Source of the DNA: Herbihabitans rhizosphaerae
GTDB taxonomy: Bacteria > Actinomycetota > Actinomycetes > Mycobacteriales > Pseudonocardiaceae
Length of the DNA: 64,000 nt
Direction: 5' to 3'
Assembly: GCF_004216555.1 (NCBI RefSeq)
Contig: NZ_SGWQ01000001.1
Coordinates: forward strand, 927,126-991,125
The notes beneath the pieces were generated by a model that was not told the origin of the DNA, searched no databases, and saw only the letters and a program-made list of their open reading frames with translations. The position numbers and the translations under genes were made by a program. Positions 33,878-41,747 of the stretch are shown here, piece by piece (within the stretch, counting starts at the first letter, position 1; the number at the start of each line of letters is the position of its first letter).

Positions 33878-34585
33878 TCAACCGCGCGCGCTGAGGACCT
33901 GTGCGAGCGCGTACGCGTCATGAACCACAGCAGTCGCCCCGGCGCTCTGTAGCTCCTCCGAGGTGCTTTTGCCGGTAGCAACCGCGATGACGCGCACGCC
34001 TGCTGTCAGCCCCGCGGCGACATCGTTGGGGGTGTCGCCGATCAGTACCGTTGCGTCGTTGGTGAAGGCGACACCAGCGCGTTTGCTGGCGCGTTCCTGG
34101 GCGATGGCAACGAGTTCGGCTCGCTCGTGGTGATCATCTCCGTAGGCACCGGCCTCAAGATCGAGAAACTGAACGAGGCCGAAAACCTCAAGCTTGATGC
34201 GCGCGACTTCGCGCAGGTTGCCCGTGAGGGCGGTCTGGAAGACGGCGGGATTCGCCGCCAACGTCGCCAAGGTGTCCTTTGCTCCTGGCAAAGTGCGGCC
34301 GGTAGTTGCCAGCTCGTCCCGGGCATCCTCATAACCCTGGACAAGGGCCGTCGCCAGTCGTTCGATCATGGCGGCGGTCGGTTCGATGTTGTTGCAGCGC
34401 AACGACTCGCGCATGATCTCCAGTTCCGTGCGCCCCGCGATGGTGGCCAGGTTGGTGAGCGGCCGCCCGGTCGCGGCGGGGAAGGCGCGGTCGTAGATGG
34501 CGCGGCCGACGCCTCTGGTTTCGATCAGGGTGTGGTCGATGTCCCAGAGGAGCAGCGTGCGGGGCGATTGCTCACGCGCAGTCAC
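33878..34585 (-). CDS. HAD superfamily phosphatase
   Basis: This 235-residue protein carries all HAD motifs: LLWDIDHTLIETRG with the nucleophile aspartate and acid/base aspartate, a threonine in QTALTGN, a lysine region near IKLEVFGL and VLIGDTPNDVAAG for magnesium. The cap is the small helical type of phosphoglycolate phosphatases. It lies opposite the XRE regulator gene. Substrate unknown. Confidence 0.9.
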   Translation of the reverse strand: MTAREQSPRTLLLWDIDHTLIETRGVGRAIYDRAFPAATGRPLTNLATIAGRTELEIMRESLRCNNIEPTAAMIERLATALVQGYEDARDELATTGRTLPGAKDTLATLAANPAVFQTALTGNLREVARIKLEVFGLVQFLDLEAGAYGDDHHERAELVAIAQERASKRAGVAFTNDATVLIGDTPNDVAAGLTAGVRVIAVATGKSTSEELQSAGATAVVHDAYALAQVLSARG

Positions 34586-34672
34586 CCGGCAAGTCTGCCA
34601 CCGCCATCCACGCGGCGACGGCCGCGATACGATTTGTCCTGGTCACGGCCCATGAATGGGGACGGCGAAACA

Positions 34673-35887
34673 GTGACGGACGACCATTTGGCCCGCGTGG
34701 TGGGCGATCGGATCCGGTTCTACCGGACGGCCGCCCGCCGGACGAAGACGGTCGTCGCCGGGTTGGTCGGCATCACCCCGGACTACCTGTACCAGATCGA
34801 ACGCGGCCAGAAGGTGCCCACGATCGAGGTGCTGACTCGGCTGGCCGAGGTGTTGCGAGTTGCACCCGGTGACCTGCTCAACGATCCGCCCGCCGTGCCG
34901 CGTCCGCGTGGCACAGGCGCGCCGAGTGAAGCGCTGTTCCAAGCTTTGACCGCACCACCGCCGGCGCCGGCGCCGGCCAACTCCACCGCGCCGCACGTCG
35001 GCGATTTGCGCCGCGAGGTGGCCAGCGCGTGGCACACGTGGCAAACCTCGCCGCATCGCTACAGCCGGCTCACCGCCGAACTGCCGGGCCTGATCGCGAG
35101 CACCGAAACGGCGCTACGACTGTCACCCGGGATCGAGCAGCGCGAGGCGCATCGCACCGCAGCCGATCTGTACTGCCTCCTGCGAACTGTCACCAAGCGC
35201 GTCGGCCGGGGCGATCTGTCGCTGCTGGTGGCGGACCGTGGGCTGCAGGCGGCCGAGACTGCAGACGATCCGATCCGACTGGCAGCCGCTCGGTGGAACT
35301 TGGCACAGGTGCTCCTCGCGGACGGGCAAGCTGACGCCGCCGAAGCCGTCGCGCTGCATGCTCGGACCGACGTGCACCACTTGGTCGAGGCCGGCAACGC
35401 GGACGCCATGGCCGTCTCCGGCTCGCTGCTGTTGATCTCGGCCATCGCGGCGGTGCGTGGTGGCGACGTCTGGACAGCTCGGGATCGCTTGCGTGAGGCC
35501 GTTCCGCTCGCGGATCGTGTGGGCGAACGGAACACCTGTTGGACCGCGTTCGGGCCAACCAATGTTGCGATGTACGCCGTCAGCGTGGAAGTGGAATCCG
35601 GCGAGGCGGTGGAAGGTCTGCGTCTGGCCGGGACAATCAACCAGGATCGCTCACCTTCGATCGAGCGGCGGGTCGCCTTTCTACTCGACCAGGCCAAGGG
35701 ATACGGCCAACGCCGCGACTTTCCCAGCGCACTCCAGATCCTCAAAGCGGCGGAACAGGACGCACCTGAGGACGTCCGCTATCGCCCGGCCGCCCATGCC
35801 GTCCTGCGCGCCGTCATCGAACGCGGCCGCCGATCCGTGTCCGCCGACGCGGTCCGACTGGCGACCCGCGTCGGCATGCCGGCCTGA
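34673..35887 (+). CDS. XRE regulator with TPR-like sensor domain
   Basis: This protein of about 404 residues has an N-terminal helix-turn-helix (RIRFYRTAARRTKTVVAGLV, then GITPDYLYQIERGQKVPTIE) and a long helical C-terminal region of TPR-like repeats (about 115-400, for example LYCLLRTVTKRVGRGDLSLL). GTG 34673 is favoured by a GGGGACGG site; ATG 34652 in the same frame would add 7 residues. Such XRE-TPR proteins are common in Pseudonocardiaceae. The following resolvase-like mini-operon has a palindromic site in its leader that this protein may bind. Confidence 0.85.
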   Translation: MTDDHLARVVGDRIRFYRTAARRTKTVVAGLVGITPDYLYQIERGQKVPTIEVLTRLAEVLRVAPGDLLNDPPAVPRPRGTGAPSEALFQALTAPPPAPAPANSTAPHVGDLRREVASAWHTWQTSPHRYSRLTAELPGLIASTETALRLSPGIEQREAHRTAADLYCLLRTVTKRVGRGDLSLLVADRGLQAAETADDPIRLAAARWNLAQVLLADGQADAAEAVALHARTDVHHLVEAGNADAMAVSGSLLLISAIAAVRGGDVWTARDRLREAVPLADRVGERNTCWTAFGPTNVAMYAVSVEVESGEAVEGLRLAGTINQDRSPSIERRVAFLLDQAKGYGQRRDFPSALQILKAAEQDAPEDVRYRPAAHAVLRAVIERGRRSVSADAVRLATRVGMPA

Positions 35888-35907
35888 CCATCTGGTCGCC
35901 CTTCCTA

Positions 35908-35926
35908 CCCGAACTGACAGTTCGGG
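35908..35926. promoter_or_regulatory. Palindromic operator before resolvase-like operon
   Basis: CCCGAACTG, A, CAGTTCGGG is a perfect palindrome with 9-bp arms, 21 bases past the XRE gene and 142 bases before the resolvase-like start. It is a good candidate target for the XRE regulator. Confidence 0.65.
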
Positions 35927-36068
35927 TTACTAGCGCGTAGCGGCCATACGGTCGCGATCGGTCCCGCCACCAGGTGACTCCCGGGCCGCCAGACCGGTCC
36001 CGCGACGGTCGTGGGATCGGTGGTGGGTGCCTTCCACACACGCAATCACGCCACAAGGGATGCCCACC

Positions 36069-36458
36069 ATGACAACCAGAACCATTCCCGCACCACTGGT
36101 CTACGGCTATGTGTGCAGCTCGCTGGATCGGCCGGACTTCATCGGCAGTTGCAAGGACACATTGGCCGACTGGTGTGTTCGAGAAGGCTGGCGGCTCGGC
36201 GGAGTGTTCACCGATGTTGGCGCGCCACAGGAGAGCGTTGACCGGGTCGCCTTTAGCGGCCTACTGGATGCCTTGAACATGCCGCGCGCCGCCGGCGTTG
36301 TCGTGGTGGACGGCGCACATCTGTCGCCCCGTGCCGAAATCGTGTTCAGGCTGGTGCGCCAGATCCGGCAGCGGAATGCAGCGGTACTCGTCATGGACGG
36401 CGGTTTGCCAACGGCGGCCGAGCGGCTCTGCCGGGGACAGGCAGTGACGCCGGCATGA
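36069..36458 (+). CDS. Serine-recombinase-like N-domain protein, catalytically degenerate
   Basis: This 129-residue protein has the fold of the resolvase catalytic domain: YGYVCSSLDRP in place of YxRVSTD, then VREGWRLGGVFTDVG, DRVAFSGLLDAL and VVVVDGAHLSPRAEI. A serine lies at the nucleophile place. The arginine before it is cysteine, and the RLxR arginines are replaced by AHLSP, so recombination is unlikely. There is no DNA-binding tail. AGGGATG precedes ATG 36069. It overlaps the next small gene by 4 bases. A regulatory or decoy role is possible. Confidence 0.75.
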   Translation: MTTRTIPAPLVYGYVCSSLDRPDFIGSCKDTLADWCVREGWRLGGVFTDVGAPQESVDRVAFSGLLDALNMPRAAGVVVVDGAHLSPRAEIVFRLVRQIRQRNAAVLVMDGGLPTAAERLCRGQAVTPA

Positions 36459-36724
36459 CGGGGCACACCCAGAAGGATGGCGACTGGCATGACGAACTGG
36501 TCCTGCTCAGCGAGTTGTCCGGCGTCAACAAGCAGCTCTCCAACTACGTGCTCCGCATCCTGGACGCCGATGCCGGACGAGCGCCAGAACTGCCCGTCGA
36601 GCAGGAACAAGCGCTCGGAAAGCGGCTCGCCGAACTCGGCGCGAATCTGCAGACACGGGCACGGCACCGAATGACTGACGACGCGGCCAGCCCGCAGGTC
36701 ATCGAGTTCGACGACCAGTCGTGA
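36455..36724 (+). CDS. Small helical protein paired with resolvase-like gene
   Basis: This 89-residue charged protein has two long helices (LVLLSELSGVNKQLSNYVLR and VEQEQALGKRLAELGANLQT). Start and the previous stop share ATGA, so it is coupled to the resolvase-like gene. No known domain was recognised. It could be a dimerising partner of the upstream protein or of the XRE regulator. Confidence 0.7.
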   Translation: MTGHTQKDGDWHDELVLLSELSGVNKQLSNYVLRILDADAGRAPELPVEQEQALGKRLAELGANLQTRARHRMTDDAASPQVIEFDDQS

Positions 36725-36775
36725 GTCATGGCGACAAACAAATCCCGACCACGGGCGTGAACGTCGAACGTTTGG

Positions 36776-36860
36776 CGGAGGCGGAGGGATTTGAACCCCC
36801 GGACGGTTTCCCGTCTTCCGCTTTCAAGGCGGATGCATTCGGCCGCTCTGCCACGCCTCC
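36776..36860 (-). tRNA. tRNA-Ser (anticodon TGA)
   Basis: An 85-base class II tRNA: acceptor GGAGGCG/CGCCTCC, anticodon loop CTTGAAA (TGA) between TCCGC and GCGGA, variable arm GACGGGAAACCGTC and T arm GGGGGTTCAAATCCC. No CCA encoded. It is convergent with the resolvase-like operon. Confidence 0.95.
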
Positions 36861-37326
36861 TCGCTCGGGCAGGGTAACCGGAACGGGCGCGCCCGTCGCA
36901 CCCCGACCTGACCCGCAGTGGACATCGACCGTCCGTTTCGGACAGTGACAGCGAGTTTCACCAGTTCAGGGCCTGGTTGGGGGGTTGTGATGATGAAGGA
37001 CGAGGAGCATATTGGGGTTATCGGCCGGTTGTCGCGAACCAGGCACACGGCCCGAGGTGTGCCGAACGTGTCGCCAGCCGGGAGAGGGCAGGTGGTGCCG
37101 TGGAGATGCATATCGCCGTAGTGGTCAGCCGTTCGCCGCGTCCCCGCGGCTGAGGCGACAGGATTCGACCCAGTCGCGATTGTGAGCGGTGGATCGGGCT
37201 TCGAATGTGCGCGTCTTGGTCACGAGATATCCGCACATCGACGCTGTTGAGCGCTACATCGGACCCGCCTCCCGGTGTGCCCGGTAGCGCTCCACGCCGG
37301 CCTGAATGACGGCTGACTGAACAGAT
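36861..37326. other. Long gap without a recognisable gene
   Basis: About 470 bases between tRNA-Ser and a strong plus-strand terminator at 37327. Open frames here have no start with a ribosome site and no recognisable content. Because the terminator at its right end has no coding gene before it, the stretch could encode an untranslated RNA; no other support is visible. Confidence 0.3.
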
Positions 37327-37370
37327 GGCCTGGGCGCGTGAACCGGCGGGTTCACGCGCCCAGGCCTTTT
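37327..37370 (+). terminator. Strong intrinsic terminator without an obvious gene
   Basis: GGCCTGGGCGCGTGAACC and its exact complement form an 18-bp stem with a GGCG loop, followed by TTTT. It points along the plus strand, but the nearest plus-strand coding gene ends about 600 bases upstream. Confidence 0.85.
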
Positions 37371-37491
37371 CACGTGCCGGCCTGGCGAAACCTGGTCGGA
37401 GGGGACCAGCCGGATCGCGGCATGCCCGTGGCACCGGTTCTGCCTTATCGTTTACGCGGCTGCGTGAACCCCTCGAGACGTGGAGAGCACC

Positions 37492-38433
37492 GTGGAGTTC
37501 AACGAAGACGTGGGGCTGGACACCTCGCAGGTCGAGGACACCAGAAGCTCTCCAGGAGGGGGTATCGGCGGCCGGGCCGCGCTCGGCGGCGGCGGGATCG
37601 GCATCGTCGGGCTGGTGATCTACTTCCTGATGTCGCAGTTCGGCGGCGGTGTCGGGGGCGGCGGCGGAATCCCGCTCGGCAGCACGGGCGAGGTGCGCGA
37701 CGGCGGCCAGGTGGACAACGCCAACCTCGCCGAGCAGTGCCGCACCGGAAGCGACGCCAACGCCAAGCACGACTGCGCGCTCGTGGCGATCATCAACTCG
37801 ATTCAGGCCTACTGGAGTGACCAGTTCAGCCGATCGGGTGTCACCTACAAGCCTGCCCCCACCCGCTTCTTCAAGGGCGGGGTCAACACCGGCTGCGGCA
37901 GCCAGACCTCCGACACCGGGCCGTTCTACTGCCCGGCGGACCGGAACGGTGACGGCCTCGTGTACATCGATCTCGCGTTCTTCCCGCAGCTGCAGCGGGA
38001 CTTCGGCGCCAAGGGCGGCCAGTTCGCCGAGGCGTACGTGCTCGCCCACGAGTACGGCCACCACGTGCAGAACCTGCTCGGCACGTCGAACCGGGTGAAG
38101 CGCGGCTCCGGCCCCAACTCCGACTCGGTGCGGCTGGAGCTGCAGGCCGACTGCTACGCCGGCGTGTGGGCCAAGCACGCGACCACGACGCCGGTGCAGA
38201 AGGGCGGCCGGCCGCTGATCCGCAACGTGTCCCAGGAGGACATCAACGCGGCGATCGACGTGGCGGAGAAGATCGGCGACGACTACATCCAGAAGAATCT
38301 CGGCGACGGCACCGTGGACAAGTCCAAGTTCAGCCACGGCAGCTCCGAGCAACGCAAGAAGTGGTTCAACACCGGTATGCAGACCGGGGATCCCAGTCGC
38401 TGCAACACTTTCGACACCAACAGCCTCGGCTAG
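37492..38433 (+). CDS. Neutral zinc metallopeptidase (YpfJ-like), membrane anchored
   Basis: This 313-residue protein has one N-terminal membrane helix (about 28-48) between Gly-rich stretches, then an outside zinc peptidase domain: AYVLAHEYGHHVQNLLG (HExxH) and, downstream, LELQADCYAGVWAKH with the third ligand. This is the putative neutral zinc metallopeptidase family. GTG 37492 is used because GGAGAGC lies before it. Its TAG overlaps the stop of the convergent gene in the shared tetramer CTAG. Confidence 0.92.
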   Translation: MEFNEDVGLDTSQVEDTRSSPGGGIGGRAALGGGGIGIVGLVIYFLMSQFGGGVGGGGGIPLGSTGEVRDGGQVDNANLAEQCRTGSDANAKHDCALVAIINSIQAYWSDQFSRSGVTYKPAPTRFFKGGVNTGCGSQTSDTGPFYCPADRNGDGLVYIDLAFFPQLQRDFGAKGGQFAEAYVLAHEYGHHVQNLLGTSNRVKRGSGPNSDSVRLELQADCYAGVWAKHATTTPVQKGGRPLIRNVSQEDINAAIDVAEKIGDDYIQKNLGDGTVDKSKFSHGSSEQRKKWFNTGMQTGDPSRCNTFDTNSLG

Positions 38434-39029
38434 CCGCGGCCGCGTTTCAGCTCGGCGAAGGCATCGACGCCGGCGATCAGCAGCACGGCGTCCCACAATC
38501 GGCCGGCGTCCTCGCCGCGCGGCTCGGGTGACACCACCGGGCCGAAGAACGCGATCCGTGGACCGTCCACTGTGGACACCGCGATGACCGGCGACCCGAC
38601 GTCCGGCCCGGCCAGCGCCATCGCCTCGGCGTTGGCGGTCCGCAGGGCGTCGTCGTACCCGGTGTCCTCGGCCGCGCGGGCCAGCTCGGCGGGCAGGCCG
38701 GCGTCGGCCAGCGCGCCGCCGATCGCGTCCCACTCGCCGCGCCCGTGCATCCGCGCGCCCATCGCGGTGAACAGCCGGCCCATCGCGTCGTGCCCGTGAT
38801 CCTGTTGCGCGGCAAGGCAAACCCGAGCCGGCATGCGCATGTACCGGCCGTAGAGCCCCTCGGGGTCCTCCGGGTCGACCTCCAGGTGCTCGTTCAGCAC
38901 CGACAGGCACATCGTCCGCCAGCGCACCTGGACCGGGCGCACCTTCGTCACCTCGATCATCCACCGCGACGTGATCCAGGTGTACGGACAGATCGGGTCC
39001 AACCAGAAGTCGGCCAACACAGCTCCCAT
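38430..39029 (-). CDS. DsbA-like thiol oxidoreductase (Rv2466c group)
   Basis: This 199-residue thioredoxin-fold protein has the helical insertion of the DsbA family. The start ADFWLDPICPYTWITSRWMI matches the mycothiol-dependent reductase group typified by Rv2466c, which I recall with a CPWC site. Here the site is CPYT, leaving only the first cysteine. The cis-proline lies in VGSPVIAV. A monothiol mechanism with mycothiol is plausible. It lies between two peptidase genes. It carries one GTCCACTGTGGAC copy (38565-38577). Confidence 0.88.
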   Translation of the reverse strand: MGAVLADFWLDPICPYTWITSRWMIEVTKVRPVQVRWRTMCLSVLNEHLEVDPEDPEGLYGRYMRMPARVCLAAQQDHGHDAMGRLFTAMGARMHGRGEWDAIGGALADAGLPAELARAAEDTGYDDALRTANAEAMALAGPDVGSPVIAVSTVDGPRIAFFGPVVSPEPRGEDAGRLWDAVLLIAGVDAFAELKRGRG

Positions 39030-39041
39030 CGTGCCACGACA

Positions 39042-39078
39042 AAGCCGGGGTCCGTCCACTGTGGACGGACCCCGGCTT
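39042..39078 (-). terminator. Perfect 18-bp palindrome terminator of the peptidase gene
   Basis: AAGCCGGGGTCCGTCCAC, a central T, and the exact complement. It begins 14 bases past the M28 peptidase stop. The middle is the repeated 13-mer GTCCACTGTGGAC. Confidence 0.85.
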
Positions 39079-39092
39079 CGGGAAACGAGCAA

Positions 39093-40634
39093 TCAGGAAG
39101 CCACGTGACCGTGCGCGTCGGCGTGTGCGACCTTCGCCATCCGCATCGAGGCCAGGCGCGCCTGCGCGCGCTGGGCCCTCGGCGGAACACCGTTCACGTC
39201 CTCGGTGCTGATCGCGTAGGACGCGGTCACCCAGGCGATCGCGTCGGCGTTGCGGTCAAGCGCCACCCGGTCGAGGTTGCCGAGGTTGTCGCAGGCCGAG
39301 TGGTAGCACGGGTCGTAGGCGACACCGGCCCGGCCGCCCCACTTCGCCGCCTGCGCCTCGGTCTTGACGCCCTCGGCACCGGTGAACAGGCCACCGGACG
39401 GGATGCCGACCGCGATGAACTCGCCGTAGTCCGAACGCCCGGAGAAGTCCGTGCCCTCGGTCGGCGTGCCGGTGGTGTTCAGGAAGCCGTGGAACGCCTG
39501 CTCGATCTGCGCCGAGCCGTACGGGCCGGGGCCGGCACCGGTCTGGTCGGAGTCGTCGCCGTCGTAGACGAAGTACGCCGCGTTCGGCGAGGCGATCATG
39601 TCGAAGTTCAGGTACAGCGCGATGTTCAACTGCTCCTCGAACGGCAGCTGCTGCACGTAGTACGTCGATCCGACAAGACCGAACTCCTCGGCACTCCACC
39701 ACGCGAACCGCACCGTGTTGTTGACCTTCGGCGACCCGCCGAGCTGCAGCGCGGTCTCCAGCAGCGCGCCACTGCCCGAGCCGTTGTCGTTGATGCCGGC
39801 GCCCTCGGTGACGCTGTCCAGGTGCGCACCGGCCATCACGACGTTGTCCTTGCGACCGGTCTTGGTCTCGGCGATCACGTTGTAGCTGGTGCGGTCCTCG
39901 AGCAGCGCGCGCAGCTCGACGGTGGTGGCCGCACCAGCCTGGCCGATCAGCGCCGCGCCGTCGGCCTGGGTGATGCCGCCGGTCGGGATGGTGCCGACCG
40001 CGCCGAGCGTGCCGGCGATCCCGCCGGGCACGTTGTTGTAGATGACCGCGGCGACGGCACCAGCGGCAGCGGCGTTGGCCTGCTTGTCGAAGAACGTGCA
40101 GCCACCGCGGCTGATCAGCGCGACCTTGCCGGCCACGTCGACACCCGCGTAGTCGGACGCCTCACAGCCTGGCGTGGCGTCCGCGCCGGCCGGCACCACG
40201 GCCAGCGGCGCGGTCAGGCCACCGACCGGGGTGGACGGGCTGTAGGTCATGATCGAGATCGGCACGTTCGTGCCGCCAACGGCCAGCCGCTCGGCGAGCT
40301 TCTCGGTGAAGGTGAACGGGAACTCCTGGCGCGTCACGGTGAAGCCCGCTGCCTCGGCCTTGCCGGCGATGTACTCGGCGGAACGCCGGTGCCCCTCGGT
40401 GCTCGCCGCGCGAGAGCCGCCGGTGGAGTCCGAGAAGCGCTGCATCGCGATGAGGTGCCGGTTGATGTTCGCGCCCTTGACCTTGTTGACGAGCTGGCGG
40501 GCGAGCGCCGGTCCGTCCGGCAGGGCGTCGGCCTTGGCCGGAGCCGCTGAGGCCGGGATCGCGCTGAGGGCAAGCCCGGCGCTCGCCGCGAGTATCGCGG
40601 CGCCCACACGGAGCTTGAACGTGGCTGACGGCAT
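39093..40634 (-). CDS. Secreted M28 aminopeptidase with PA domain
   Basis: This 513-residue protein has a signal peptide (about 1-31, ending PASA), a protease-associated insertion (about 125-230, GCEASDYAGVDVAGKVALIS) and the M28 two-zinc core: VVMAGAHLDSVTEGAGINDN, AWWSAEEFGLVGS, LNFDMIASPN and the late YHSACDN histidine. It cleaves amino-terminal residues outside the cell, like the Streptomyces griseus aminopeptidase group. GAAGGGA precedes ATG 40634. It is followed by a strong terminator. Confidence 0.94.
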   Translation of the reverse strand: MPSATFKLRVGAAILAASAGLALSAIPASAAPAKADALPDGPALARQLVNKVKGANINRHLIAMQRFSDSTGGSRAASTEGHRRSAEYIAGKAEAAGFTVTRQEFPFTFTEKLAERLAVGGTNVPISIMTYSPSTPVGGLTAPLAVVPAGADATPGCEASDYAGVDVAGKVALISRGGCTFFDKQANAAAAGAVAAVIYNNVPGGIAGTLGAVGTIPTGGITQADGAALIGQAGAATTVELRALLEDRTSYNVIAETKTGRKDNVVMAGAHLDSVTEGAGINDNGSGSGALLETALQLGGSPKVNNTVRFAWWSAEEFGLVGSTYYVQQLPFEEQLNIALYLNFDMIASPNAAYFVYDGDDSDQTGAGPGPYGSAQIEQAFHGFLNTTGTPTEGTDFSGRSDYGEFIAVGIPSGGLFTGAEGVKTEAQAAKWGGRAGVAYDPCYHSACDNLGNLDRVALDRNADAIAWVTASYAISTEDVNGVPPRAQRAQARLASMRMAKVAHADAHGHVAS

Positions 40635-40766
40635 GAAAACGGTTCCCTTCTCGGGGTGTCCGACCGCGCATACAGGTGCGCGGATCACTATGTGTCTTCG
40701 TGCCACAACGTCACCGAGTTACGCCTGTCACGTTCCCACCATTCCCGTTCGGACTAGTGTGCCCGT

Positions 40767-41747
40767 ATGCGAGCGATCACGATTCGTGAGCCCGGTGGTC
40801 CCGAGGTTCTCGAGTGGACCGAAGTCCCGGATCCGTCGCCCGGCCCCGGCGAGGTGCTGCTGGACGTCGCCGCGAGTGCGGTCAACCGTGCGGATCTGTT
40901 GCAGCGCAAGGGTTTCTACCCACCGCCTGCCGGTGTGACCGAGGTGCCCGGCCTGGAGTGCTCCGGCACCGTCGCGGCACTCGGCGAGGGTGTCACCGAG
41001 TGGCGAGTGGGTGACCAGGTGTGCGCCCTGCTGGCCGGCGGCGGGTACGCGCAGCGGGTCACCGTGCCGGCCGCGCAACTGCTGCCCGTTCCGTCCACTG
41101 TGGACCTGGTGAGCGCGGCGGGCCTGCCCGAGGTGGCCTGCACGGTGTGGTCGAACGTGGTGATGACGGCCCGGCTGAGTGCCGGCGAGACGCTGCTCGT
41201 GCACGGCGGCGCCGGCGGGATCGGCACGCACGCGATCCAGGTCGGCAAGGCGCTCGGCGCGACGGTCGCGGTGACCGCCGGCTCGGCCGACCGGCTGGCC
41301 CGGTGCGCCGAACTCGGCGCGGACATCGTGATCAACTACCGCGAGCAGGACTTCGTGGCGGAGGTGCGCGCGGCCACCGACGGGCGCGGCGCGGACGTCG
41401 TGCTGGACAACATGGGCGGGAAGTACTTGCCGCGCAACGTATCCGTGCTCGCCCCGCACGGCAGGCTGGTGGTGATCGGCATGCAGGGCGGGGTCAAGGG
41501 CGAGCTGAACCTGGCCGAGCTGCTCGGCAAGTGGGCCACCGTGACGGCCGCGAGCCTGCGACACCGCCCGGTGGACGGCAAGGGCGCGATCGTCGCCGAG
41601 GTGCGCGAACACCTGTGGCCGCTGATCGAGAACGGCACGGTGAAGCCGATCACGCACGAGGTGCTGCCGATGGAACGCGCCGGCGACGCGCACGCCGCAC
41701 TGGACGAGCAGCCGGTGTTCGGCAAGCTCGTGCTCACGCTCGGTTGA
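40767..41747 (+). CDS. NAD(P)H quinone oxidoreductase (PIG3-type MDR)
   Basis: This 326-residue zinc-free medium-chain dehydrogenase/reductase contains AVNRADLLQRKGFYPPPAGV, GLECSGTVAALGEGV, the nucleotide motif VHGGAGGIGTHAIQVGKALG, and RGADVVLDNMGGKYL. It reduces quinones with NADPH in the cytoplasm. From memory it corresponds in position to Rv3777. It is convergent with the desaturase gene, with a 14-base overlap, and carries one STVD palindrome (41093-41105). Confidence 0.93.
   Translation: MRAITIREPGGPEVLEWTEVPDPSPGPGEVLLDVAASAVNRADLLQRKGFYPPPAGVTEVPGLECSGTVAALGEGVTEWRVGDQVCALLAGGGYAQRVTVPAAQLLPVPSTVDLVSAAGLPEVACTVWSNVVMTARLSAGETLLVHGGAGGIGTHAIQVGKALGATVAVTAGSADRLARCAELGADIVINYREQDFVAEVRAATDGRGADVVLDNMGGKYLPRNVSVLAPHGRLVVIGMQGGVKGELNLAELLGKWATVTAASLRHRPVDGKGAIVAEVREHLWPLIENGTVKPITHEVLPMERAGDAHAALDEQPVFGKLVLTLG

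Noticed and set aside
37018-39042. 674-codon minus-strand open frame
   Set aside because: Lies opposite the zinc metallopeptidase and out of frame with the DsbA-like gene, both of which have clear motifs.
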